64,000 nucleotides of DNA, from contig NZ_JBGQOG010000010.1 in assembly GCF_052113705.1 (NCBI RefSeq), forward strand, positions 1 to 64,000. The letters run 5' to 3'. Shown here one piece after another: positions 25,552 through 33,959 of this stretch; the first letter of the stretch is position 1; each line of letters starts with the position of its first letter. Position numbers and translations under genes: made by a program. Origin of the DNA: JBGQOG01 sp052113705 (GTDB lineage Bacteria; Pseudomonadota; Alphaproteobacteria; Rhodobacterales; Rhodobacteraceae). The notes under the pieces are model-generated. The model saw nothing but the letters and a program-made list of their open reading frames with translations, made no database searches and had not been told where the DNA came from.

Positions 25552-26741
25552 CCGCCGCCGCCCCCCATGCTCAGCACCAGATGCGCCCGCCCTGCCCGAA
25601 CGGCTGGCAGGGCGCGCGGCTGCCTGAGGGGGGCCCATACCTGCTTTCCACCCAGCCCCTGCCTGCCCTGCTCAGCACGGGCAGCCTGATGCTGGAATTC
25701 ACCCGGGAGCGGGGGGCGCTTGGCACGCAACCGCTCCTGCACCATGCCCATCATTCGGGCTGGTCACGCCAGCTGTCCCTCGTACTGGACCACCGGGGAC
25801 AGCTGTGCGCCTATCACCGGCAGGGCGTCGCGCAAGAGCGGTTGATCCTGCCCCCCGGACCGGAGATGGCCGAAGGCGGCACCATGCGCCTCAGTTGGCG
25901 CTGGGATGGCCCCGCGCGCCACAGCAGCCTGACGCTGGAGGCACCGGACCACGGTGTCCTGCGCCAGCATCAGGGCAGCGCGCCGATCCCGCTGCCCGCC
26001 GCCGATGCGCGCGCCGTGCTGGGCCACGCAGGGGACGGTTCCGCCGGAGCTGACACCAGCACCCGGACCGCGCCCCCGGGCGACCGCAGCGCCGGGCTGG
26101 CCCGGCTTGGGCCCGGGGTCACTTGGCTTGCCCTGTCGGATCAGGCCCAGCCGCTGGGGCCGGGGGCCTGTTTTGCCCCGGCAACGCGGCTCAACACACC
26201 GCAGGGCCCCCGCCCGGCGGGCAATATCCGGCGCGGCGATTGGGTCGAGACGGTGGATGCCGGTCCGCAACAGGTGCTGTGGTCGGGCCGCATGTCGCTG
26301 CCTGCGCTGGGCGGGCTGGCACCGATCCGGCTGTTGGCCGGGCATTTTGGTCAGGCGCATGACCTTTGGCTGCACCCGCAGCACCGGGTCGCGGTATCGG
26401 GGGCAGCGGTGGAATATCTCTTTGGGCAGGATGCGGTGCTGATCGAGGCCCGGCATCTGGTCGATGGCCGCTCGGCACTGCGCTGCGAAAGTCCGCGCGC
26501 GCTGGTCTGGCAAGGCGTCTTACTGCGGGACCATCACCTGCTGATCGCCGATGGCTGCCATGTCGAGAGCCTGTATCTGGGCAATCTGGCGACGGCCGCG
26601 CCGCTGCTGGCACAGGGACCGATGGCCGGGCTGGCCGATCCGCCGCGCCACCGCCGCCCGGTCCGGCCGACCCTGCGAGACTATGAGGCACAGACGCTCT
26701 TGGCCGCCCGCGCCCAGTCGCGCGCGCCCTATGCCGCCTGA
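25548..26741 (+). CDS. Second Hint-domain protein, translationally coupled
   Basis: This 397-residue protein starts at an ATG overlapping the preceding stop (ATGA). Its first 200 residues contain beta-rich, lectin-like or sheath-like sequence (SLMLEFTRERGALG, SLVLDHRGQLCAY, MRLSWRWDG) that I cannot assign. A Hint domain starts at Cys208 (ACFAPATRLNTPQG) and includes LHPQHRVAVSG and VEYLFGQD. It shares the same Hint organisation as its upstream partner but a different N-terminal module, suggesting the pair acts together at the cell surface or in an autoprocessing exported complex. No downstream partner exists; the next gene is convergent. Confidence 0.72.
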   Translation: MTAAAPHAQHQMRPPCPNGWQGARLPEGGPYLLSTQPLPALLSTGSLMLEFTRERGALGTQPLLHHAHHSGWSRQLSLVLDHRGQLCAYHRQGVAQERLILPPGPEMAEGGTMRLSWRWDGPARHSSLTLEAPDHGVLRQHQGSAPIPLPAADARAVLGHAGDGSAGADTSTRTAPPGDRSAGLARLGPGVTWLALSDQAQPLGPGACFAPATRLNTPQGPRPAGNIRRGDWVETVDAGPQQVLWSGRMSLPALGGLAPIRLLAGHFGQAHDLWLHPQHRVAVSGAAVEYLFGQDAVLIEARHLVDGRSALRCESPRALVWQGVLLRDHHLLIADGCHVESLYLGNLATAAPLLAQGPMAGLADPPRHRRPVRPTLRDYEAQTLLAARAQSRAPYAA

Positions 26742-26772
26742 CGGCCACCGCCCTTCGCACTGCCTCAGGCGT

Positions 26773-27531
26773 TCAGATCGCCAGCGCGCGCCGCACCAGA
26801 TTCAGGCCGGTCAGCGCCAGCAGAACCAACGTCCAGCGCCGGAACTTGGCCGCGTCGAGCCTGTCCTGCGCCCGAAATCCCAGCCACATGCCGAGGCTTG
26901 CGGGCAGCACCATCGCCAGCGAGGCCGGGATCGTCTGCGCATTGAGCAGCCCCGATTGCAGATGCGCCCCGGTCAGGATTACCGCCCCGATCAGGAACAC
27001 CACGCCCTGCACCCGGACGGTTTCCAGCTTATCCGCCTTGATCGACAGGAGATACACGATCAGCGGCGGCCCCCAAATACCTGAAATCCCGCCATAAAGT
27101 CCGCCAATGATGCCCAGCCCCGCCTCGGCCCGCGCCCGGTGATGGATCGGGATGGCCAGACTGCGCCCGGCGAGCTGCACCAGCGCGAAAGCCAGAATGG
27201 GCCCGCCCAGCAGCGCATACATGACCGCCGTCGGGATCACATGCACGAACTGGGCCGAAATCGGGATGAACAGAATGATCATCGCGATGTGCAGCCGGTA
27301 GCGCTTGATGCTGCCCCAGGCCGCCGCCGGTCCCTGCCGGAATGCCTGCGAGATATTGGTGGTCAGCGTCGGCAGGATCATCAGCGCCAGCGCCTGATCG
27401 GCGGTCAAAAAGCTGGAAAAGGCCGAGATCATGATCATCGGCATCGCAAAGCCCAGCGCGCCCTTCACAAATCCCGCAAAGCCCGTCACCGAAAAGGCCA
27501 GCCAAAAAGCCCAAGGCTCCATTCCCAACAT
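26773..27531 (-). CDS. TauE/SafE-family permease
   Basis: This 252-residue integral membrane protein has about eight hydrophobic segments. The N-terminal half carries GFAGFVKGALGFAMP and the second half GGLYGGISGIWGPPL, the paired glycine-rich motifs of the TauE/SafE family (sulfite or sulfonate export, or uptake of small anions). The substrate cannot be inferred; no sulfur genes are adjacent. GGGAG precedes the ATG at 27531, and a second ATG three codons later is possible. It is convergent with the Hint cassette (31-base gap) and divergent from the probable mcd gene. Confidence 0.85.
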   Translation of the reverse strand: MLGMEPWAFWLAFSVTGFAGFVKGALGFAMPMIMISAFSSFLTADQALALMILPTLTTNISQAFRQGPAAAWGSIKRYRLHIAMIILFIPISAQFVHVIPTAVMYALLGGPILAFALVQLAGRSLAIPIHHRARAEAGLGIIGGLYGGISGIWGPPLIVYLLSIKADKLETVRVQGVVFLIGAVILTGAHLQSGLLNAQTIPASLAMVLPASLGMWLGFRAQDRLDAAKFRRWTLVLLALTGLNLVRRALAI

Positions 27532-27695
27532 CTGCGTCTCCCGTTGCCGGGGTCGTTTCTAACGCAGGCAGCCCCCCACCGCAGCCAAATTCCGACGCGA
27601 CACATTCATGCACCCAAGGTGCTTCATGCGAATTTTTATTGCGCTGCGGATGCGAAGGCCGTATCACAATGCAAACGCAGCAAAAGGGGCGACTC

Positions 27696-29372
27696 ATGGC
27701 ACATGACGGGGCACATGACGGAATGGAAAAGGCTGGCACCACCGTGTTGAGCGATCTTCTGGCGCTGACCGCCGCCGCTTTGCCGGAGGTGGAGGCGCTG
27801 TTCGAGGCCGCCCGCGCAGAACTCCGCGCCCGCGTCACCCGCGACGGAAAGGTGCAGGCCGCCGCGCTGGAGGCCGAGCAATATGCCGCCCACACCCTCT
27901 CCTGGCTTGCTACCTATGTCGAAAGCCTGCGGCAGCTGCGCGCCTGGGCGGGGCGGCTGGCCGAGACCGGCGGATTTGGCCCGATGGAGCAGCTTTTGCT
28001 GCAGATCGGCTATGGCGAATACCTCGCCCAACTCGCAGGCGGCATTCCGATGTCACAGGGCGAGATGGCGCGCCTTTCGGATCTCGATCAAAGCTGGACG
28101 CCCGGCCCCGCCGCCGCCGCGCTGATCGCGGCGGGCAACACCCCCGCCGCACGCACGCAACTTGTGGCCCTGATGCGCGAAAACCATGGCCGCGCCACCT
28201 TTGGCATCAGCGGACTGGATGACGAGCTGGAGATGATCCGCGACCAGTTCCGCCGCTATGCGGATGAGCGCGTGGTGCCCTTCGCGCATGACTGGCATCT
28301 GAAGGACGAGCTGATCCCGATGGAGATCATCGAGGAACTGGCCGAGCTTGGCGTTTTCGGGCTGACCATCCCTGAGGAATTCGGCGGCCTCGGCCTCTCG
28401 AAAGCCTCGATGGTGGTGGTGTCGGAAGAACTCTCGCGCGGCTATATCGGCGTCGGCAGCCTTGGCACCCGCTCCGAGATTGCCGCCGAACTGATCCTGT
28501 GTGGCGGTACGCCCGCGCAAAAGGCGAAATGGCTGCCTGCCTTGGCGACGGGTGAGATCCTGCCCACGGCGGTTTTCACCGAACCCAACACCGGCTCGGA
28601 TCTGGGCGCCCTGCGCACCCGTGCGGTGCCCGAGGGCGATGACTGGTCGGTGACCGGCAACAAGACCTGGATCACCCATGCCGCGCGCACCCATGTGATG
28701 ACGCTTTTGGCGCGGACCGATCCGAACACGACCGATTACCGTGGCCTGTCGATGTTCCTGGCCGAGAAAACCCCCGGCACCGATGAGATCCCCTTCCCCA
28801 CCCCCGGCATGACCGGCGGCGAGATCGAGGTCCTCGGCTATCGCGGGATGAAGGAATACGAGCTGGGCTTTGACGGTTTCAAGGTCAAGGGCGAGAACCT
28901 CTTGGGCGGCGTGCCGGGGCAGGGCTTCAAACAGCTGATGCAAACCTTTGAAAGCGCGCGCATCCAGACCGCGGCGCGGGCGATCGGCGTGGCGCAGGCC
29001 TCGCTGGAAGTGGGGATGCAATATGCCGAGGACCGCAAGCAATTCGGCAAATCGCTGATCGAATTCCCGCGTGTCGGCGGCAAGCTGGCGATGATGGCGG
29101 TGGAAATCATGATCGCGCGGCAGCTGACCTATTTCAGCGCCTGGCAGAAAGACCATGACAAGCGCTGCGATCTGGAAGCCGGGATGGCGAAGCTGCTCGG
29201 CGCCCGCGTGGCCTGGGCGGCGGCGGATAATGCGCTGCAAATTCATGGCGGTAACGGGTTCGCGCTGGAATACCGCGTCAGCCGTCTGCTCTGCGACGCC
29301 CGCATCCTGAACATCTTTGAAGGGGCGGCGGAAATTCAGGCGCAGGTGATCGCGCGGCGTCTGCTCGACTGA
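27696..29372 (+). CDS. mcd: Probable (2S)-methylsuccinyl-CoA dehydrogenase
   Basis: This 558-residue acyl-CoA dehydrogenase oxidises methylsuccinyl-CoA to mesaconyl-CoA in the ethylmalonyl-CoA pathway, passing electrons to ETF. An extra N-terminal module of about 160 residues (AALEAEQYAAHTLSWLATYVESLRQLRAWA) precedes the standard core, a length and layout diagnostic of Mcd within the family. The core has TEPNTGSD, YAEDRKQFGK and QIHGGNGFALEY in order. The ATG at 27696 follows AAAAGGGG; upstream in-frame ATGs lack ribosome sites. The alternative is another long-form acyl-CoA dehydrogenase. It ends 5 bases from a convergent gene. Confidence 0.85.
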   Translation: MAHDGAHDGMEKAGTTVLSDLLALTAAALPEVEALFEAARAELRARVTRDGKVQAAALEAEQYAAHTLSWLATYVESLRQLRAWAGRLAETGGFGPMEQLLLQIGYGEYLAQLAGGIPMSQGEMARLSDLDQSWTPGPAAAALIAAGNTPAARTQLVALMRENHGRATFGISGLDDELEMIRDQFRRYADERVVPFAHDWHLKDELIPMEIIEELAELGVFGLTIPEEFGGLGLSKASMVVVSEELSRGYIGVGSLGTRSEIAAELILCGGTPAQKAKWLPALATGEILPTAVFTEPNTGSDLGALRTRAVPEGDDWSVTGNKTWITHAARTHVMTLLARTDPNTTDYRGLSMFLAEKTPGTDEIPFPTPGMTGGEIEVLGYRGMKEYELGFDGFKVKGENLLGGVPGQGFKQLMQTFESARIQTAARAIGVAQASLEVGMQYAEDRKQFGKSLIEFPRVGGKLAMMAVEIMIARQLTYFSAWQKDHDKRCDLEAGMAKLLGARVAWAAADNALQIHGGNGFALEYRVSRLLCDARILNIFEGAAEIQAQVIARRLLD

Positions 29373-29377
29373 AACGC

Positions 29378-30001
29378 TTAGCGCGGCGGCCGGGCTTTGT
29401 AGACCGGCAGCCGCCAGCCAAAGGTCATGCTGCCCGCGCGCAGAGCAAAGGTGACCAAAGCGCAGGCCGCGAGGCTGGGCCAGCCGGGCCCCGGCACCAG
29501 CTGCGCCACGGCCACCGCCGCCACCGCGCCGCCAAAAGCCGCGCTGAGGTAAAGCTCGCCCTGTTTCAGCACCAGCGGCACCTCGTTGCAGACCACATCG
29601 CGCATCAGCCCGCCGAAACAGCCGGTCACCACCCCCATCAGCACCACGATCACCGGGCCGTGCCCCCGCCCTTCGGCCAAGGCCACCCCGGCGGGCACCG
29701 CCACCGCCAGCGCACAGGCATCCAGCCACAACAGCACCCGGTAGCGGCTTTCCAGCAGATGCGCGGTGAAAAACACCACGATCGCCGCCGCCGCCGCCAG
29801 CAGAATGAACTCCGGCTGGCCGACCCAGAACACCGGATCACGCCCCAGCAAGAGATCGCGCAAAGTGCCGCCGCCCACAGAGGTCAGCGCCGCGATGAAG
29901 ATAAACCCCACGAGGTCAAGCTGCGCCCGGCTGGCCACCAGCGCGCCGGTCAGCGCAAAGACCAGCACCGCCGCCAGATCCAGAACCGCCAGCGCGGTCA
30001 T
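29378..30001 (-). CDS. TRIC / UPF0126 membrane protein
   Basis: This 207-residue protein has about seven hydrophobic helices arranged as two repeats, each with a glycine-rich hairpin: VGGGTLRDLLLGRDP in the first and GCFGGLMRDVVCNEVP in the second. This is the bacterial homologue of trimeric intracellular cation channels (formerly YicG/UPF0126). Monovalent cation conduction is shown for some members; the physiological role here is unknown. Its ATG overlaps the rnhA stop (ATGA), so it is translated from the ispH-LysE-rnhA unit. Confidence 0.88.
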   Translation of the reverse strand: MTALAVLDLAAVLVFALTGALVASRAQLDLVGFIFIAALTSVGGGTLRDLLLGRDPVFWVGQPEFILLAAAAAIVVFFTAHLLESRYRVLLWLDACALAVAVPAGVALAEGRGHGPVIVVLMGVVTGCFGGLMRDVVCNEVPLVLKQGELYLSAAFGGAVAAVAVAQLVPGPGWPSLAACALVTFALRAGSMTFGWRLPVYKARPPR

Positions 30002-30471
30002 GCGCTGCGCGCCGCGCGGGCCGGTTTGAATGGTGCCATGCCCTCACGCGCCAATTCATCGGCACGCTCGTTCTCGGCATGGCCCGCATGGCCCTTGATC
30101 CATTTCCAGATCACCTGATGCCGTGCCTGCGCCGCATCCAGCCGCTGCCAGAGATCGATATTCTTCACCGGCTTGCCATCGGCGGTGCGCCAGCCCTTGC
30201 GCTTCCAGCCCACCATCCAGGAAGTGATGCCGTTTTTCACATAGGCGCTGTCGGTGGTGATGGTGATCTCGCTGGCGCGGGTCAGCGCCTCCAGCGCCGA
30301 AATCGCCGCCATCAGCTCCATCCGGTTGTTGGTGGTATCCGCCTCGCCGCCGTTCAGCACGCGCTCTTTCACCACCGTCTCGCCGTCCATCGCGCGCATC
30401 AACACGCCCCAGCCGCCGGGGCCCGGGTTGCCCGAACAGGCGCCATCGGTCCAGGCCATCAGAACGCTCAC
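29998..30471 (-). CDS. rnhA: Ribonuclease HI
   Basis: RNase HI cuts the RNA strand of RNA-DNA hybrids. The 157-residue protein has the catalytic Asp in WTDGACSGNPGPGGWG, Glu in NNRMELMAA, Asp in TTDSAYV and a C-terminal Asp in NERADELAREG, which is the full DEDD set. I choose a GTG at 30471 because GGAG lies 8 bases upstream and the GTG overlaps the stop of the LysE-type gene (GTGA). An ATG at 30459 is the alternative. Typical length is 150-160. Confidence 0.93.
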   Translation of the reverse strand: MSVLMAWTDGACSGNPGPGGWGVLMRAMDGETVVKERVLNGGEADTTNNRMELMAAISALEALTRASEITITTDSAYVKNGITSWMVGWKRKGWRTADGKPVKNIDLWQRLDAAQARHQVIWKWIKGHAGHAENERADELAREGMAPFKPARAARSA

Positions 30472-31073
30472 GCCGCCCGCTCCATCGCCAGACGCAGGCC
30501 CAGCGCCGCGAAGCTCGCCGCAAAGGCCCGGCGCAGCCAACCCATCAGCCGCGGGCTGCCGAGCAGCCGCTGCCGCCCGCTGGCCGCGATCAGCGCATAC
30601 AAGAGGAAAGTGGCAAAGGTCATCGCCGCAAAGCCAAGGCCCAGCTCAACCATCAGCCCGGTGCCGGAGCCTGCGGGCAGGAACTGCGGCAGGAATGCCA
30701 TGAAAAACAACGGCAGTTTCGGATTGAGGATGTTCATCAACACGCCCCGCCGGATGATCTGTGCCGCCGGGGCAGGCGCCGCCGCCGTCACCGCCAGCCC
30801 GCCGCTGCCCTGCAACGCGCCCCAGGCCATCCACAAGAGATAGGCTACCCCGAGATATTTCAACGTCTGGAACAGCACGGCAGAGGTGTGCAACACCGCC
30901 GCCAGCCCGGCCAGCGCCACGCCCATATGCAGCATCGTGGCCAGCGTGCAGCCCACGGCAGCCCAGACCCCGGCGCGCAGCCCGCCGCCCAAGGTGGCCG
31001 ACAGCGTATAGACCACCCCGATCCCCGGCGCGACACAGACGGCAAAGGCTGTCAGCAGAAATTCCCAGCTCAT
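30468..31073 (-). CDS. LysE/RhtB-family exporter
   Basis: This 201-residue inner-membrane protein has about six hydrophobic segments. The N-terminal motif PGIGVVYTLSATLGGGLRAG corresponds to the conserved PGP region of LysE/RhtB amino-acid exporters, and NILNPKLPLFFMAFLPQF is the second family motif. Substrates are usually amino acids or homoserine lactones and cannot be told here. The ATG at 31073 follows GAGGGGGAAG, 10 bases after the ispH stop. The gene is coupled to rnhA downstream. Confidence 0.9.
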   Translation of the reverse strand: MSWEFLLTAFAVCVAPGIGVVYTLSATLGGGLRAGVWAAVGCTLATMLHMGVALAGLAAVLHTSAVLFQTLKYLGVAYLLWMAWGALQGSGGLAVTAAAPAPAAQIIRRGVLMNILNPKLPLFFMAFLPQFLPAGSGTGLMVELGLGFAAMTFATFLLYALIAASGRQRLLGSPRLMGWLRRAFAASFAALGLRLAMERAA

Positions 31074-31083
31074 CGCTTCCCCC

Positions 31084-32049
31084 TCAGGCGCTCTGCCGCA
31101 AGACGCGCGGCACTTTGAATTCAATATCCTCGCGGGCAGTCTCAACCTTTTCCACCTGCACCGCATAGCGTGCGGCAAAGGCCTCGATCACCTCATTGAC
31201 CAGGGTTTCCGGCGCGCTCGCCCCGGCGGTCACCCCCACCGAGGCAATCCCTTCCAGCGCCCGCCAGTCGATATCGGCGGCGCGCTGCACCAGCTGCGCA
31301 TAGGCGCAGCCCTCGGAGCGCCCCACTTCCACCAGCCGCCGCGAATTGGAGGAATTCGGCGCGCCAATCACCAACAGCGCATCAATTTTCCCGGCAATCG
31401 CCTTGACCGAGGCCTGACGGTTGGTGGTGGCGTAACAGATGTCATCCTTGGCGGGACCAATGATGCCGGGAAACCGCGCCTGCAAGGCCCGCACAATCTC
31501 GGCCGTGTCATCCACCGACAAAGTGGTCTGGGTGATCCAGGCCAGCCGCGCCGGATCGCGGGGCGCGATCCCCGCCACATCCGCGACCGTCTCCACCAGA
31601 ATGACCTCGCCCTCCGGCAATTGCCCCATGGTGCCCAGCACTTCCGGATGCCCGGCATGGCCGATCATCACCATCTGCAACCCTTCGCCATGATGGCGCT
31701 CGGCTTCGATATGCACCTTGGAAACCAATGGGCAGGTCGCATCGACATAGACCATCTCACGCCGCGCCGCCTCGGCGGGCACCGCTTTCGGCACCCCATG
31801 CGCGGAAAAGATCACCGGCCGGTCGTCCGGCACCTCATCCAGTTCCTCGACAAAGACCGCGCCCTGATCGCGCAGCCCGTCCACCACGAATTTGTTGTGC
31901 ACGATCTCATGGCGCACATAGACCGGCGCCCCCCATTTCTGCAGCGCCAGCTCGACGATCTTGATCGCCCGGTCGACACCGGCACAAAAGCCGCGCGGCG
32001 CCGCAAGATAAAGGGTCAAAGGAGGTTTGGGCATCATCGGGTCCTGCAT
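31084..32049 (-). CDS. ispH: 4-hydroxy-3-methylbut-2-enyl diphosphate reductase
   Basis: IspH is the last enzyme of the MEP isoprenoid pathway, a [4Fe-4S] reductase yielding IPP and DMAPP. The 321-residue protein has the three cluster cysteines in PRGFCAGV, DATCPLV and DICYATTNRQ, and the substrate motifs EIVHN, SAHGVP and GAPNSSNS. It begins MQDPMMPKPPLTLYLAAPRG; several ATGs lie close together, so the exact start is uncertain by up to 5 codons. It leads the ispH-LysE-rnhA-TRIC unit. Confidence 0.95.
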   Translation of the reverse strand: MQDPMMPKPPLTLYLAAPRGFCAGVDRAIKIVELALQKWGAPVYVRHEIVHNKFVVDGLRDQGAVFVEELDEVPDDRPVIFSAHGVPKAVPAEAARREMVYVDATCPLVSKVHIEAERHHGEGLQMVMIGHAGHPEVLGTMGQLPEGEVILVETVADVAGIAPRDPARLAWITQTTLSVDDTAEIVRALQARFPGIIGPAKDDICYATTNRQASVKAIAGKIDALLVIGAPNSSNSRRLVEVGRSEGCAYAQLVQRAADIDWRALEGIASVGVTAGASAPETLVNEVIEAFAARYAVQVEKVETAREDIEFKVPRVLRQSA

Positions 32050-32118
32050 CTACTCGCCCCAGAGGTAAGCGCAGCACCGTCTCAGGTCCAGCCCCGAATA
32101 CCGCGCCTGTCCCGGCAA

Positions 32119-32181
32119 TTGCTTCGTGAGAAATATCCCCGGGGGACGCGGCCCCCGGCCGCGCGGGGGCAGGCAGCCCCC
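32119..32181 (-). repeat. Dispersed intergenic element, copy 4
   Basis: On the minus strand, downstream of the NYN gene, two GC hairpins (GGGGGC/GCCCCC at 32165-32181; CCGGGGG/CCCCCGG at 32139-32158) lead into GGGGATATTTC and then ACGAAGCAA. The arrangement and orientation relative to the upstream gene match the other copies. Confidence 0.65.
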
Positions 32182-32234
32182 AATCCCGCACCATCCCCAT
32201 AGCGCAGGATCGGAGTGCCAACCCGATGCCTGTC

Positions 32235-32804
32235 TCAGCCCTCGACGGGCTCCGCAGGCTCTGCCTCACGCGGCTCACGCGGCGGGCGGCCGATCACATC
32301 GCGCAGGGCATCAAGCTCGATGAAGTTATCCGCCTGACGGCGCAATTCATCGGCGATCATCGGCGGCTGGCTGCGGATGGTCGACACCACCGAGACGCGC
32401 ACGCCCTGCCGTTGCAGGCTTTCCACCAGCGGCCGGAAGTCACCATCGCCTGAAAAGAGCACCGCATGATCCAGCCGCGGCGCGAGTTCCATCGCATTCA
32501 CCGCCAGTTCGATGTCCATATTGCCCTTGACCTTACGTCGCCCCATCGAATCCGTGTATTCCTTGGCGGGCTTGGTCACCATCGCGTAGCCATTGTAATT
32601 CAGCCAGTCCACCAGCGGGCGAATGGGCGAATACTCGTCATTTTCCAGCAGGGCGGTGTAGTAGAACGCCCGAACCAATTTCCCCCGCCGCTCGAACTCT
32701 TGCCGCAACAGCTTGTAATCAATATCGAAACCCAAGGCTTTGGCGGCGGCGTAAAGGTTAGATCCATCGATGAACAGCGCCAGGCGCTCATCCTTGTAAA
32801 ACAT
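32235..32804 (-). CDS. NYN-domain (LabA/DUF88-type) protein
   Basis: This 189-residue protein has a PIN-like NYN fold with the acidic residues expected at its active site: LFIDGSNLY near residue 11, KGNMDIELAVNAM in the middle, and LFSGDGDFRPLV near residue 115. NYN proteins are predicted metal-dependent RNases; the target is unknown. The ATG at 32804 follows AGAAAGGAT. A Pro/Glu-rich tail ends the protein. It is divergent from folK-rpoZ-rsh. Confidence 0.88.
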   Translation of the reverse strand: MFYKDERLALFIDGSNLYAAAKALGFDIDYKLLRQEFERRGKLVRAFYYTALLENDEYSPIRPLVDWLNYNGYAMVTKPAKEYTDSMGRRKVKGNMDIELAVNAMELAPRLDHAVLFSGDGDFRPLVESLQRQGVRVSVVSTIRSQPPMIADELRRQADNFIELDALRDVIGRPPREPREAEPAEPVEG

Positions 32805-32891
32805 CAAATGATCCTTTCTATAATCATCGCCGTCGCTCCGCGAGTGGAGAGGCCGGACCGAAAAGTCGGCGAAAATCTGGGGTGCAAATAG

Positions 32892-33539
32892 ATGACAGAT
32901 TCGAATCAAAAGGTATCTGTCGAAAAGGATACTAGCGAATTCTTGATGGCGTTGGGGGGCAACTTGCCCGGATCAGCGGGAGATTGCGCAGAGGTTCTGA
33001 CGCAAGCACTGGCAGAAATACAGGCAAATGGCTTTTGTGTACACGCCGTCAGCCGATATTTCCGCACACCGGCGTTTCCGCCCGGCTCGGGCCCCGACTT
33101 CGTCAATGCCTGCGCCAGCATCCGCGGGACCGGCACGCCCGCCGCGTTTCTGGCGCTGCTGCACCGCATCGAGGCGGATCTTGGCCGGGTCCGGCAGGAA
33201 CGCTGGGGGGCCCGCGTCATCGATCTTGACCTTTTGGCGGTGGGCGCGCAGATTTTACCCGATCTTGAGACCCAGACCCGCTGGCAGAGCCTGCCCGTCG
33301 CAGACCAGATGCGCCTTGCGCCCGATCAGTTGATCCTGCCGCATCCGCGCCTGACCGAGCGGGGCTTTGTGCTGATTCCCTTGGCCGACATCGCGCCCGA
33401 TTGGGTGCATCCGGTCACCGGCGAAACGGTCGCAGCGATGGTTCTGGCGCTGCCGGAGGGCGAAAAAACCGCCATTCGTCCCCTGGGCCAGGCCAATGGG
33501 GGTGCTTCTGCGCTTGTCAATCCGGGAGCCGCGCCGTAA
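32892..33539 (+). CDS. folK: 2-amino-4-hydroxy-6-hydroxymethyldihydropteridine diphosphokinase
   Basis: HPPK transfers pyrophosphate to hydroxymethyl-dihydropterin in folate synthesis. The 215-residue protein has LMALGGNLPGS at the start of the domain, VSRYFRTPAFPP in the middle, and the signature RWGARVIDLDLLAVG, followed by LPHPRLTERGFVLIPLADIAP. It is longer than the E. coli enzyme (about 159) through extensions at both ends. A GGGG stretch sits 8 bases before the ATG at 32892; a later ATG at 32946 is also possible. It precedes rpoZ by 41 bases. Confidence 0.93.
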   Translation: MTDSNQKVSVEKDTSEFLMALGGNLPGSAGDCAEVLTQALAEIQANGFCVHAVSRYFRTPAFPPGSGPDFVNACASIRGTGTPAAFLALLHRIEADLGRVRQERWGARVIDLDLLAVGAQILPDLETQTRWQSLPVADQMRLAPDQLILPHPRLTERGFVLIPLADIAPDWVHPVTGETVAAMVLALPEGEKTAIRPLGQANGGASALVNPGAAP

Positions 33540-33580
33540 AGAGGCGGTTCCACACCTCCCATTTCGCATTGGAGTTGCCT

Positions 33581-33937
33581 ATGGCCCGCGTGACGGTTGA
33601 AGACTGCGTTGACAAAGTTCCGAACCGGTTCGAGCTGGTGATGCTTGCTGCCCATCGGGCACGCGAAATCCAGTCGGGTGCCGCGATTACCGTGGACCGT
33701 GACAACGACAAGAACCCCGTCGTTTCGCTGCGTGAAATCGCTGACGAGACGCAAGCCGCCGATGATCTGCGCGAGCGGATGATCGAAAGCAACCAGACCC
33801 AGATCGAAGTCGATGAGCCGGAAGAAGATTCCATGGCTCTCCTGATGGGTGGCGAAGCGCCGGACCGTCCGCGGGAAGACGACATGTCGGAAGAGCGGAT
33901 GCTGCGCGCGCTGATGGAAGCGCAGGGCCGCGAATAA
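33581..33937 (+). CDS. rpoZ: RNA polymerase omega subunit
   Basis: Omega assists assembly of the beta' subunit and in many bacteria helps form a (p)ppGpp site. The 118-residue protein starts MARVTVEDCVDKVPNRFELVMLAAHRAREI, the conserved core, and has an acidic C-terminal tail typical of alphaproteobacteria. GGAG lies 6 bases before the ATG at 33581. It is 22 bases upstream of the (p)ppGpp synthetase/hydrolase gene, the familiar rpoZ-rsh pairing. Confidence 0.96.
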   Translation: MARVTVEDCVDKVPNRFELVMLAAHRAREIQSGAAITVDRDNDKNPVVSLREIADETQAADDLRERMIESNQTQIEVDEPEEDSMALLMGGEAPDRPREDDMSEERMLRALMEAQGRE

Positions 33938-33959
33938 GACCGGAGGCTGGCGAACGGGA

